A stretch of 64,000 nucleotides of DNA from Micromonospora rosaria (GCF_001567585.1 NZ_LRQV01000009.1:32261-96260), one strand, 5' to 3'; counted from the first letter of the stretch, positions 25,358-33,464 are shown. The notes: generated by a model not told the origin, from the letters alone. Program-made: numbers and translations.

Positions 25358-26188
25358 TCAGCGGGCCACCGCGAAGGCGTACTCCTCGTAGAGGCGGCGC
25401 AGCGGGTTGTCCGGGAAGGCGTCGTGCCACGGCTTCGCCTCACCGATGTAGTGCACGATCCCCTCGGGCCGGGTCAGGTAGTCCATCCGGCCGTTGCCGA
25501 AGATCCCGTGCACCGAGTGCTCGATGAGCTTGTTCCACTTCTCCGGGAACGGCGTCCACCGGCCGGCGAAGACGTGGTTGAGGACGTCCTGGTCGATGTT
25601 GGGCAGGTCGCGGCCGTAGGTGCGGTGCAACTCCACCGCCCGCTCGGTGGCCCGCTCGGCCCGCCACCGGTCCATGTCGATCAGCAGCACACCGGAGTTG
25701 AAGTGCCCCGGCGGCAGCGCGCCGGTCTGGTGCTGCTGGGCCCGCCCGCCGGAGAAGGTGAGCGAGCGCGCCGGGCCCACCTCGTTCAGCCCGGCGCCGA
25801 CCGCGTTGCCCTTCAGGTCCTCGGCCAGCAGCTCGGTCAGGTCGTCCAGGACCAGGGTGTCGGCGTCGAGGTAGACGACCCGGGGGATGCCCGCCGGGAT
25901 CACCGTGCCGATGTGCAGCCGGCCCAGGGCCGCGTCGGTCCACCACTTGCGGCGCACCTCCATCACCAGCGGGTCGGCCACGGTGTGCAGTTCGACCTCG
26001 CCCTCGGCGGCCAGCCCGTCGGTGACCAGCTTCCGGCCGTCGTCGGTCAGCCCCGAGTCGATGACGTGGAAGACCAGGCGGGTGCCGTCGTCGCGCAGGT
26101 TCCGGCGTACGGAGTGGCCGGTGACCACGGCGGGACGGGCGTACCGCTCGTCGACCGCGAAGACCACGTGGACGTCCTGTCGGCGCAT
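25358..26188 (-). CDS. family 8 glycosyltransferase
   Basis: A 276-residue GT8 protein (retaining glycosyltransferase, glycogenin/LgtC type). The donor- and metal-binding motif is YLDADTLVL, FNSGVLLIDMD is the classic GT8 block, and the C-terminal metal-binding HYIGEAKPW matches the HxxGxxKPW motif. GT8 enzymes use UDP-sugars such as UDP-galactose or UDP-glucose, which fits the epimerase in the same cluster. ATG at 26188 with AGGAG 7 bases upstream is preferred over an upstream in-frame ATG lacking a site. It lies 81 bases after the APH-type kinase gene on the same strand and probably shares its transcript from box cluster F. Confidence 0.9.
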   Translation of the reverse strand: MRRQDVHVVFAVDERYARPAVVTGHSVRRNLRDDGTRLVFHVIDSGLTDDGRKLVTDGLAAEGEVELHTVADPLVMEVRRKWWTDAALGRLHIGTVIPAGIPRVVYLDADTLVLDDLTELLAEDLKGNAVGAGLNEVGPARSLTFSGGRAQQHQTGALPPGHFNSGVLLIDMDRWRAERATERAVELHRTYGRDLPNIDQDVLNHVFAGRWTPFPEKWNKLIEHSVHGIFGNGRMDYLTRPEGIVHYIGEAKPWHDAFPDNPLRRLYEEYAFAVAR

Positions 26189-26269
26189 GAGTCGCTCCTG
26201 TCGTTCGGGCGCAGGCCGCACCGGGCCGCCCGTGGTGGGGGCGCGGGCGTGGCCTGCGCGACGGTGGGC

Positions 26270-27196
26270 TCAGGGGTGCTGCTGGTGGTCGGCGACGATC
26301 TCGTCGAGCCGACGCCGGGCGGCGACGCCCCGGACCGGGTCGGTCAGCTCCTCGGGGCCGGGCAGGATGCCGGTCAGCCCCCAGGCGCGCCCCCGGGCCC
26401 AGGTCGCGTCGTCGACCCCGAGCGCGGCCCGGAACACCTGCCGGCTCGGCGCGTCGAAGAAGGTCCAGGCGGCGATCAGGTCACAGGCCGGGTCGCCGAC
26501 CGCGACCGTGCCGAAGTCGATGACCGCGCCGAGCCGGCCGTCGCGCATCAGCATGTTCGCCGGGTCGGGGTCGCCGTGGATCCAGACCGGCGGGCCGGGC
26601 CAGGCGGGGGCGGCGACCGCCGTCTCGTACACCTCGGTCAACGCGGCGGTGTCGACCAGGCCGGACAGGGCCGCGATCCGCTCCCGGACCCGGGACTCCA
26701 CCACCGGCGAGTCCCGCCGGTCGGCCAGCGGGACGCCCCGGAACCCGTTGCTGGCCTCCGGTGGCGGGCCTCCGGTGGCGGGCACGGACTGCAAGGCGGT
26801 CAGGAACCCGGCCAGCTCGACCGCCGTGCGGTGCGGGTCGGCGATCCGGTCGAGGTCGGCGTCCTCGCCCTCCAGCCAGCGGTAGACCGACCAGGGGAAC
26901 GGGTACCCCTCGCCGGGCCCGCCCCGGGCGACCGGTGCCGGGATCGGCAGCGGCAGGTGCGGCGCGAGGTACGGCAGCCACCGCTGCTCCCGCTCCACCT
27001 GCCCCACCCAGCGGGGCAGTCGGGGCAACCGGACCGAGAGCGTGTCGCCCAGCCGGTAGGTGGCGTTGTCCACCCCGGACTTCGCGACCGGCTCGACGGG
27101 CAGGTCCGCCCAGTGCGGGAACTGGGTGGCGACCAGCCGGCGGACGAGCGGGGCGTCGACGGGCACCTCGCCCGGACGCAGCGCGGGAGTGGACAC
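26270..27196 (-). CDS. APH-family (aminoglycoside/macrolide-type) phosphotransferase
   Basis: A 308-residue protein-kinase-like phosphotransferase. The catalytic loop is WIHGDPDPANML (HGDxxxxN) and the metal-binding DFG-like motif is VIDFGTVAVGDPACDL. The N-terminal part shows SGVDNATYRLGD and VRLPR of the nucleotide lobe. Such enzymes phosphorylate hydroxyls of aminoglycosides, macrolides or related small molecules with ATP or GTP. GTG at 27196 with GAGGAGG 8 bases upstream is chosen; an ATG at 27265 with GTGAGG is a fair alternative. It may give self-resistance to the cluster product or carry out a biosynthetic phosphorylation. Confidence 0.85.
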   Translation of the reverse strand: MSTPALRPGEVPVDAPLVRRLVATQFPHWADLPVEPVAKSGVDNATYRLGDTLSVRLPRLPRWVGQVEREQRWLPYLAPHLPLPIPAPVARGGPGEGYPFPWSVYRWLEGEDADLDRIADPHRTAVELAGFLTALQSVPATGGPPPEASNGFRGVPLADRRDSPVVESRVRERIAALSGLVDTAALTEVYETAVAAPAWPGPPVWIHGDPDPANMLMRDGRLGAVIDFGTVAVGDPACDLIAAWTFFDAPSRQVFRAALGVDDATWARGRAWGLTGILPGPEELTDPVRGVAARRRLDEIVADHQQHP

Positions 27197-27304
27197 GCGG
27201 CGGACCTCCTCACGGTCGGGTACCGGTCGGGTGGGCCGGGACGGCGTCGACGGCCCGACCGGCATCGTCGCCTCACCCTCGACGGTAGGAGGGCATCCGG
27301 GCGC

Positions 27305-27354
27305 TGTCAAAAGGAGAGGCAACATTCGTGCCTATTGCTGACCAATTCAGGCAA
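27305..27354. promoter_or_regulatory. TTGCCAA box cluster F (APH/GT8 unit)
   Basis: A degenerate array: TGTCAA (27305), GGCAA (27318), TGCC (27329), TTGCTGA (27335) and GGCAA (27350). No perfect heptamer is present, so this is the weakest member. It sits about 110-160 bases before the phosphotransferase start. The 604-base gap 27197-27800 also holds the transporter remnant and box cluster G. Confidence 0.5.
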
Positions 27355-27541
27355 CGGGTTTGAGCAGGTGAAACGCCCGTCGTGGCAGCTCCCGGTGGGT
27401 CGGTGGAGTCGGCCGCTGGGGCAACGGATCAGGAGGGCGGGATACGCGTTGCCCGGCGCTCGGCGGTTTGGTCTACTGAGGGGACCGGCCATCGTCGATA
27501 TCCGCACGGCCTGTACCAGCAGTTGCCCGGCCTGACCCGGG

Positions 27542-27613
27542 GACGACACGCGGGTCGCCTCCGACGGCCTCTACGCGGAGCTGTGCCGGCTCCAGGCCGC
27601 AGCGTACTCCTGA
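27542..27613 (+). pseudogene. remnant of an ABC exporter 3' end
   Basis: A 23-codon in-frame tail, preceded at once by a stop codon, reads DGLYAELCRLQAAAY before TGA. This is the characteristic C-terminal end of ABC exporter ATP-binding subunits (GGLYAELYRLQ type). No ABC gene body is present upstream. It is best explained as the scar of a deleted transporter gene, though a 23-residue match could be chance. Confidence 0.4.
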
Positions 27614-27632
27614 CCGGCCACCGGATCTCCTA

Positions 27633-27658
27633 TTGTCAGACGTTGCCAACATCGGCAA
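27633..27658. promoter_or_regulatory. TTGCCAA box cluster G (second NodB unit)
   Basis: TTGTCAGA (27633), TTGCCAA (27643) and inverted GGCAA (27654) are spaced about 10 bases, with TTGCCAAC and GGCAAC forming a short dyad. It lies about 145 bases before the second NodB start and directly after the transporter remnant. Confidence 0.65.
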
Positions 27659-27800
27659 CATGGGGTGGCGGGGGCGAGGAGGCCCGCCGGTGGCGCCGGC
27701 CGCCCCGACCCGGGCCGGGCCGCCGTGACGCGGCGGACCGGCACCGGGCCGCAGCCGGGACGACCCGGGCCGCGGCCCGCGACACCGGAAAGGACAGCAG

Positions 27801-28844
27801 ATGCTCTACTCGGGAATCTCCTGGGACAAGGCCGGCTTCGAGGTCGAGGTGGTCGACGCGGCCGGCGCGACGGTGCGCCCGGCGACCCGGTTCCCCGCCC
27901 GCCGGGCCGGCGAGATCGCCGCCCACCTGCGCGGCTTCGGCCAGCCGGTGGCGACCGTCGTCGACAGCACCAACGGGTTGCTCGACGGGGGGCTGACCGC
28001 CGCCGGGATCGAGGTGTACCGGGCCGATCCGCCGGTGCTGCCCGCCCGGCCCCCGTTCGGCTCGGTGCCCGCCGGTGAGCTGGCCCGTGCCGCCCACCGC
28101 GACCTCACCCGGCTGACCAGGCTGGACCTCGCCGACGGGACGCTGGGCGGGCGCGGCGACGACCTCAACGCCGGGGCTGCGGCGAGCGCCGACACGGTGG
28201 CCACGTTGACCGCCGCCGGTCGTTGCCTGACCCACGGTCCCCGGGACCGCCCGGACGTCGCGCTCACCTTCGACGACGGCCCGCTGCCGCCGTACACCGG
28301 GCAGGTCCTCGACATCCTGGACCGGTACGGCGTGCGGGCGACCTTCTTCTGCGTCGGGCTGCTCGCCGACGCGTACCCGGAGATCGTGGCCGAGATCCGG
28401 CGACGCGGGCACCACCTGGGCAACCACACCTGGTCGCACCCGTTCCTGCCGGAGCTGAGCCGGGCGGAGGTCGTCGAGCAGGTGGAACGTACCGGCGAGG
28501 CGCTCGCCGCGGCCACCGGCGAGCCGCCGCCGACGCTGTTCCGCCCGCCGTACGGCGGACGCTCGCCGCAGGTGCTGACCGGCCTCGCCGAGCTGGGCCT
28601 GACCACCGTGCTCTGGGACGCCCTCGGCTGGGACTGGGCCCTGCCGGGCCAGGAGCACATCGCCCGTTCGGTGCTGGACGGGACGGGACCGGGCGGGGTG
28701 ATCCTGCTGCACGACGGCGGCGGTGACCGCCGGCAGACCGTGGCGGCCCTGCCGGCCGTCCTGGAGGGGCTGCTCGCCCGGGACCTGCGCTTCGTCACCG
28801 TCGACGAGATGCTGGCCACCACATTCCCCCGGGAGGCACGATGA
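27801..28844 (+). CDS. NodB-type deacetylase with RNase H-like N-terminal domain (copy 2)
   Basis: A 347-residue paralogue of the protein at 20428-21474, alike along its full length. The NodB metal and catalytic motifs are intact: LTFDDGP, GNHTWSHPF, RPPYGGR, ILLHDGGGD. The N-terminal domain is again present (ISWDKAGFEVEVVDAAGA, then ATVVDSTNGLLDG), so the fusion is stable rather than an accident of one gene. ATG at 27801 after AAAGGA. Its stop overlaps the start of the next glycosyltransferase (ATGA). Two copies next to separate glycosyltransferases suggest that two N-acetylamino sugars are deacetylated at different stages, as in some aminoglycoside pathways; this is inference. Confidence 0.88.
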   Translation: MLYSGISWDKAGFEVEVVDAAGATVRPATRFPARRAGEIAAHLRGFGQPVATVVDSTNGLLDGGLTAAGIEVYRADPPVLPARPPFGSVPAGELARAAHRDLTRLTRLDLADGTLGGRGDDLNAGAAASADTVATLTAAGRCLTHGPRDRPDVALTFDDGPLPPYTGQVLDILDRYGVRATFFCVGLLADAYPEIVAEIRRRGHHLGNHTWSHPFLPELSRAEVVEQVERTGEALAAATGEPPPTLFRPPYGGRSPQVLTGLAELGLTTVLWDALGWDWALPGQEHIARSVLDGTGPGGVILLHDGGGDRRQTVAALPAVLEGLLARDLRFVTVDEMLATTFPREAR

Positions 28845-29830
28845 CGGGAACCCCGAGCCGACGACCGCTGTGCAGCGTCGTCGTCCCCACCTACGACCGG
28901 ATGGCGTTGCTGCGCCGCACCCTGGAGTCGCTGACCCGACAGGACCTCGGCGTCGACGCCTTCGAGGTGCTGGTGGTCGACGACGGCTCGACCGACGACA
29001 CCCCGGCCGTGGCCCGGGAGTACGCCGACCGGCTGCGGCTGCGCTACTTCCAGCGGCCGGACGAGGGGTTCCGGGTCGCGGCGGCGCGCAACGTGGGCAT
29101 CACCCACGCCACCGGCGACGTCTGCGTCTTCGTCGACTCCGGGGTGCTGCTGCACTCCGGGGCGCTGCGGGCGCACCTGGCGTGCCACGCCGGAGCGACC
29201 CCGACCGCCGTCGTCGGGTACGTGTACTGCTTCAACCACAACAACGAGGACGCCGCGCAGATGCTGGCCGCCCTCGACTTCGACCAGCCGGACGCGACCA
29301 TCGCCCGGCTGATCCGGGAGGGGCGGTGGCTCGACGCCCGGGAGAGCTTCTACGACCAGTACACCGAGGCGATCCACGAGCTGCCCGCGCCGTGGCTGGT
29401 CTACTGGACCTGCAACACCTCCGCGCGCACGGAGCAGCTCCGCCGGGTCGGCGGCTTCGACGAGGCGTTCCGCAGCTGGGGCGGGGAGGACATCGAGCTG
29501 GCGTACCGGCTGCACCTGGACGGGGCGCACTTCGTGGTAAGCCGGGACGCCGCCGCCATCCACTACCCGCACGAGAAGGGCCACGCGGAGAACAAGAAGT
29601 CCGGGGTCCGCAACTACCAGTACATCGCCCGGCGGTACGACACCCCGATCAGCCGGCTGCTGGAGCCGGACCCGCCGCTGGACTTCTACGGGCTGAACGC
29701 GCTGATCCGGGAGCGTGGCCTGCCCGACTGCGCGGAGGTGCTGCGGGAGCGCCCCCTGCCGGAGTGGCTCGGCTTCCTGCGTGACCGCCCGGCCGCCGCG
29801 CACCGCCCGGTCCTGACCGACCACCCGTGA
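28841..29830 (+). CDS. family 2 glycosyltransferase (paralogue b, divergent)
   Basis: A 329-residue GT-A protein. It starts CSVVVPTYDR, has VVDDGSTDDTP and then FVDSGVLL where a DxD metal motif is expected, so the second acidic residue is missing. The acceptor-side motif WGGEDIELAYRL is intact, which argues for an active enzyme with a shifted metal site. The ATG overlaps the deacetylase stop and its own stop overlaps the methyltransferase start (GTGA), giving a tightly coupled three-gene unit. It is only distantly related to the paralogous GT2 pair at 24096 and 32036. It likely attaches the sugar that the coupled deacetylase acts on. Confidence 0.88.
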   Translation: MTGTPSRRPLCSVVVPTYDRMALLRRTLESLTRQDLGVDAFEVLVVDDGSTDDTPAVAREYADRLRLRYFQRPDEGFRVAAARNVGITHATGDVCVFVDSGVLLHSGALRAHLACHAGATPTAVVGYVYCFNHNNEDAAQMLAALDFDQPDATIARLIREGRWLDARESFYDQYTEAIHELPAPWLVYWTCNTSARTEQLRRVGGFDEAFRSWGGEDIELAYRLHLDGAHFVVSRDAAAIHYPHEKGHAENKKSGVRNYQYIARRYDTPISRLLEPDPPLDFYGLNALIRERGLPDCAEVLRERPLPEWLGFLRDRPAAAHRPVLTDHP

Positions 29831-30579
29831 CGAGCCTGGGAGGACAGGTGTCCCTCTTCGACGACCCGGCCCACTTCGGCCGGGTGTGGGCCGACGACTA
29901 CGACCGCGCGACGACGCTGGACCCGACGCCGGCCGTGGACTTCCTCGCCGGGTTGGCCGACGGCGGACGCGCCCTGGAGCTGGCGATCGGCACCGGCCGG
30001 GTGGGGGTGCCGCTGGCCGCCCGGGGCGTACCCGTGGAGGGCGTCGAGGCCAGCGAGGCGATGGTGGCGCGGATGCGCGAGAAACCGGGCGGCGACACCA
30101 TCCCGGTGACCGTCGGCGACATGGCCGACGTCCCGGTCGACGGCCCGTACGCGCTGGTCTACCTGGTCTTCAACACGCTGTTCAACCTGCCCAGCGCGCG
30201 GCGGCAGGTGGAGTTGTTCCGCAACGTCGCCCGGGTGCTCGCCCCGGGCGGGTCCTTCGTGGTCGAGGCGTACGTGCCCGACCCGACGCACGTCGCCGAC
30301 GGGCAGCGGGTCGAGGCGCTGGAGGTGACCGAGGACTCGGCGACGATCGAGGTGTACTCGTTCGACCGGGCCGCGCAGCGGTTCTTCAGCCAGAAGATCA
30401 CCTTCGACCGGTCCGGGGTGCGGCTGCGCCCGCACTCCGAGCGGTACTGCTGGCCGAGCGAGCTGGACCTGATGGCGGAGCTGGCCGGGCTGCGCCTCGC
30501 CGACCGGTACGCCGACTGGGACCGGCGGCCGTTCGGCTCGGCCAGTCGCGGGCACGTCTCGGTGTACCGGCGGGACTGA
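29827..30579 (+). CDS. SAM-dependent methyltransferase (class I)
   Basis: A 250-residue Rossmann-fold methyltransferase. Motif I is LELAIGTGRVGVPLA, followed by VEGVEASEAM and the motif region VTVGDMADVPVDGPY. The C-terminal half has a beta-rich acceptor part (RFFSQKITFDRSGV). Its GTG start at 29827 overlaps the glycosyltransferase stop, so it is co-translated with the second deacetylase and GT2. An O- or N-methyltransferase acting on the sugar or its aglycone is likely; the exact target cannot be read. It ends 20 bases before a strong hairpin. Confidence 0.85.
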   Translation: MTSLGGQVSLFDDPAHFGRVWADDYDRATTLDPTPAVDFLAGLADGGRALELAIGTGRVGVPLAARGVPVEGVEASEAMVARMREKPGGDTIPVTVGDMADVPVDGPYALVYLVFNTLFNLPSARRQVELFRNVARVLAPGGSFVVEAYVPDPTHVADGQRVEALEVTEDSATIEVYSFDRAAQRFFSQKITFDRSGVRLRPHSERYCWPSELDLMAELAGLRLADRYADWDRRPFGSASRGHVSVYRRD

Positions 30580-30598
30580 CCGGTTGCGGGAACACCGT

Positions 30599-30631
30599 GA
30601 GGGCCCGTGGTCGCGGTGACCACGGGCCCTC
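30599..30631. terminator. bidirectional hairpin terminator
   Basis: A perfect 14-bp stem (30599-30612 with 30618-30631) with a 5-base loop lies between the convergent methyltransferase and MFS genes. Confidence 0.7.
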
Positions 30632-30724
30632 GCCGTGCCGTCCGGCGGCGGGGCATCCCTCCGGCGGGGTGGGCCTCCGGCGGGGTGGGCCGGCTGCCGT
30701 CGCACCCCGCCGGTGGGACCGCCG

Positions 30725-31933
30725 TCAGATCCGGCGCAGCCCGGTGACCAGGGTCAGCGCCAGCAGGGCGAGCATCCCGGCCAGGGTCAGGGTGAGCCCG
30801 ACCCCGCTGGCCGACCAGCCGACCAGCACCGGGCCGAGCAGCATGCCGCTGTAGGTGAGGGTGTTCACCTTGGCCAGCGCCGCCGCCGCGTTGACGTCGC
30901 CGGACTCGGCGCCGCTGTGCCCGACCGCGCTGAAGATCAGCGGTACCAGCACGGACATCCCGACGCCCAGCACGGCGAAGCCGGCGACGGCGACCGCCGG
31001 GAGCGGGCTGAGCACCACGATCGCCAGCCCGGCGACCGCGATCGCCCCGGCCCACCGGACCAGTCGGCTGGCGCCGATCCGCTGCTGGATCCGGTCGCCG
31101 ACCAGCCGCCCGCCGGCCTGGAAGACGCTGAAGGCGAGGTACCCGAGGGAGGCGGTGGCCAGCGAGGCGCCCAGCTCGTCGTGGAGGAAGATCCCGCCCC
31201 AGTTGCCGACCGCCCCCTCGGCCACCAGGACCACGGTGCCGGTGACGCCGAGCAGCACGATCCGGGGCGTCCACCCCTCGTGCCAGCGGATCTTCGGCTG
31301 CGCCGCGGTGGCGTACCCCTGGGCGCGGTCGGCGGCGGCCGGGAGCAGGAACCGGCCGGCGACCAGGCCGAGCACCACGAGCGCGCCGCAGAGGAGCAGG
31401 AAGTGCCGGGCGGGGGAGAGGTCGGCCTTGACGGCCAGCCCGCCCAGGGCCGCCCCGATCATCGCGCCGATGCTCCAGGCGGCGTGGCAACTGTTCATGA
31501 CCGGCCGGCGCAGGGCGCGTTCCACGGTGACCGCGTGCGCGTTCATCGACACGTCGATCAGGCCGTCGACGATCCCGAAGGCGAGCAGGGCCAGCGCGAA
31601 CTGCCAGCGGGTCTCGGCGAAGCCGATGGCGGCCAGCGAGAGTGGCAGGCCCAGCATGGTGACCCGGATGATCGGGGCGCTGCCGAAGCGGGCGACCAGG
31701 TTCCCGGTCGCCTGCATGGCGACCAGTCCGGTGACGACCGGCAGGACGAAGAACAGTCCCAGCTCGCCGTCCGTGAAGCCGTATTTGATTTTGAGGGACG
31801 GTACCCGGACGAAGTAGCTGCTGAGCACCAGGCCGGTGATCAGGAACGCGGCTGCCGCCGCCCAGCGCGCCCACCGGGCGGGGGCCACCGGCCCCGGCCC
31901 GGTGGGCGGCGTCGTGACCTCGCTGCTCACCAT
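30725..31933 (-). CDS. MFS transporter, YbjJ/FucP-like
   Basis: A 402-residue membrane protein with about 12 hydrophobic segments. The first is AAFLITGLVLSSYFVRVPSL, followed by the loop LKIKYGFTDGELG, typical of the YbjJ-like group. The conserved GIVDGLIDVSMNAHAV is also diagnostic. Members of this group move sugars or small polar compounds across the inner membrane. ATG at 31933; an AGGAAGGA sequence lies 13 bases upstream, a rather long spacing, and a GTG one codon later is possible. It lies 102 bases after the GT2 at 32036 on the same strand and is probably driven from box cluster H. Import of a precursor or export of the product are both possible. Confidence 0.85.
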   Translation of the reverse strand: MVSSEVTTPPTGPGPVAPARWARWAAAAAFLITGLVLSSYFVRVPSLKIKYGFTDGELGLFFVLPVVTGLVAMQATGNLVARFGSAPIIRVTMLGLPLSLAAIGFAETRWQFALALLAFGIVDGLIDVSMNAHAVTVERALRRPVMNSCHAAWSIGAMIGAALGGLAVKADLSPARHFLLLCGALVVLGLVAGRFLLPAAADRAQGYATAAQPKIRWHEGWTPRIVLLGVTGTVVLVAEGAVGNWGGIFLHDELGASLATASLGYLAFSVFQAGGRLVGDRIQQRIGASRLVRWAGAIAVAGLAIVVLSPLPAVAVAGFAVLGVGMSVLVPLIFSAVGHSGAESGDVNAAAALAKVNTLTYSGMLLGPVLVGWSASGVGLTLTLAGMLALLALTLVTGLRRI

Positions 31934-32035
31934 CAGTTGGCGTGTCCTTCCTGTCCGTGGTCTCCGCGGCCGTCTGTGCCCGGCGGGCGCGCGGATCATG
32001 CGCGCCGACCGCCGTCGACGGCGGTGGGCGTCGGG

Positions 32036-33250
32036 TCACCGCCGGTCGTCGTCGGCGGCGGCCACCACCTTGCGGGCGGCCCGCTCCGCCTCCCGGCGGA
32101 TCGCCTCCCGGTAGGGCGGGCTCAGCCGGCCGACCGGCGGCAGCAGCCGACACTCCTCGACGCTGTCGTCGGGGTACGGCAGGCCGAAACCGGCCAGCGG
32201 GTACGTCTGCACCGGACGGTGGGCGTCGAAGAGAGCGGCGACCTCCGGCTCGGGCGCCCCGGTGGCGGTGTCGACGGTCGCGCCGACCACCAGGATGTCC
32301 CGCCCGTCGGCGGTGCCCCGGCAGGTGGCGAGCGAACGGCCGGGACCGGCCGCCCCGGCCAGTTCCCGCTCCACCTCGGGATAGCGGCGGTCGGCCTCCA
32401 GCCAGCCGAAGGCGAGCGCCAGTTCCAGGTCCAGCCGGGGCCACTTGGCCAGGTAGTACCGGTTGTTCGCCCAGGCGGTTGCCCCGTTGGCCGCCACGTC
32501 CCGGGGGTGTGGCAGGTGCACCGCGAAGAACCGGGGCGCCTGCACGATCGGGGTGCCGGTCCGGGAGACCCGGAACGCCCACTCCTGGTCCTCCGGCCCC
32601 CAGCCCCGGAAGCCCTCGTCGAGCAGCAGGTCGTGCCGGCGGACCACGGACAGCGGCAGGGCCACCAGCCCGGTGCCGACGAACGCCCACGGGAACCGGG
32701 CGACCGCCGGGGCGTACTCCGGGGTCCAGCGGACGTCGCCGTGCACCTGCCCGGAGGACTCCATCGCGGCCATCGAGTCGCGGTACCGGTCCCAGGAGAG
32801 CACCTCGGCGTCGGCGACGTCGCTCTCCACCACGTCGTGGTAGCCGATCGCCTGCCCGGTCACGCAGATGTTCTGCCCGTGCGCGAAGTACCGGTCGTAG
32901 AGGTCGCGCAGCCCGTTGGCGGGCAGCGCCATGTCGGCGTCGAGCAGCAGCAGCACCTGGCCCGAGGCGTGCCGGATGGCCAGGTTGCGGGCCCGGCTGA
33001 CGTTCCACTCCTCGGCGGTGAGCACGCTGACGACGGCGAGCCGGTCGCTGAACTCCCGGCACAGCGTCACGTACTCCGGGGAGTACTCCATCGCGCCGAC
33101 GACCACCTCGAACTCCTCGCGGCCGAGGGTCTGCTCGGCGAGCGAGGCGAAGACCACCCGGAGCGTGGCCAGGCGCTGTTTGTGCGGGATCACGATGCTG
33201 AACTTCAGGCCGGACTGCGCCGGGTCGGACGGCTGGTCGAGGTGCTCCAT
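32036..33250 (-). CDS. family 2 glycosyltransferase (paralogue c)
   Basis: A 404-residue GT-A glycosyltransferase closely resembling the protein at 24096-25274 along its whole length: FSIVIPHKQR, SLAEQTLGREEFEVVVG, the LLLLDADMALP metal motif, GWGPEDQEWAFR, and the shared C-terminal extension ending near EECRLLPP. No membrane segments. ATG at 33250 with AAGGAG 6 bases upstream. The pair arose by duplication inside the cluster or was recruited together. It is the first gene of the rightmost cluster unit, with the MFS gene downstream, and follows box cluster H. Confidence 0.9.
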   Translation of the reverse strand: MEHLDQPSDPAQSGLKFSIVIPHKQRLATLRVVFASLAEQTLGREEFEVVVGAMEYSPEYVTLCREFSDRLAVVSVLTAEEWNVSRARNLAIRHASGQVLLLLDADMALPANGLRDLYDRYFAHGQNICVTGQAIGYHDVVESDVADAEVLSWDRYRDSMAAMESSGQVHGDVRWTPEYAPAVARFPWAFVGTGLVALPLSVVRRHDLLLDEGFRGWGPEDQEWAFRVSRTGTPIVQAPRFFAVHLPHPRDVAANGATAWANNRYYLAKWPRLDLELALAFGWLEADRRYPEVERELAGAAGPGRSLATCRGTADGRDILVVGATVDTATGAPEPEVAALFDAHRPVQTYPLAGFGLPYPDDSVEECRLLPPVGRLSPPYREAIRREAERAARKVVAAADDDRR

Positions 33251-33271
33251 GTCTGCTCCTTGCGACGCGCG

Positions 33272-33298
33272 GAGGGCCGAGGGCCGAGGGCCGAGGGC
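33272..33298. repeat. GAGGGCC heptamer tandem repeat
   Basis: Four consecutive copies of the 7-base unit GAGGGCC (the last incomplete) lie just upstream of the GT2 start. Low-complexity slippage tract; no function inferred. Confidence 0.75.
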
Positions 33299-33343
33299 AC
33301 CGGCCGTCCCGCCGTGCGCGGGACGCGCCGGACGTCATTCATA

Positions 33344-33381
33344 TTGCCAATAGCTTGACACGATTTTGGCAACACTGGCAA
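33344..33381. promoter_or_regulatory. TTGCCAA box cluster H (right-hand GT2 unit)
   Basis: TTGCCAA (33344), TTGACAC (33355), TTGGCAA (33366) and CTGGCAA (33375) lie in the gap between the GT2 (minus) and the LigD-type gene (plus). It is the last box cluster I found, and so marks the probable right edge of the regulon. It could also influence the plus-strand neighbour. Confidence 0.68.
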
Positions 33382-33464
33382 TGTGGAGGGCGTCCCGCCG
33401 GTCCGCCGCCTTCCACCGGCCGCGCCTCGTTGACCGCCGGGCCGGCAGCGGTCAGGGTGGGTGG

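Noticed and set aside
24110..27535. A long plus-strand frame of over 1100 codons
   Set aside because: It is out of frame with the GT2 gene and antisense to the GT8 and APH genes, which carry full family motifs.
27481..27540. A second ABC exporter tail (HGLYQQL) just upstream of the first
   Set aside because: Too short and in a different frame; similarity limited to a few residues and likely chance.
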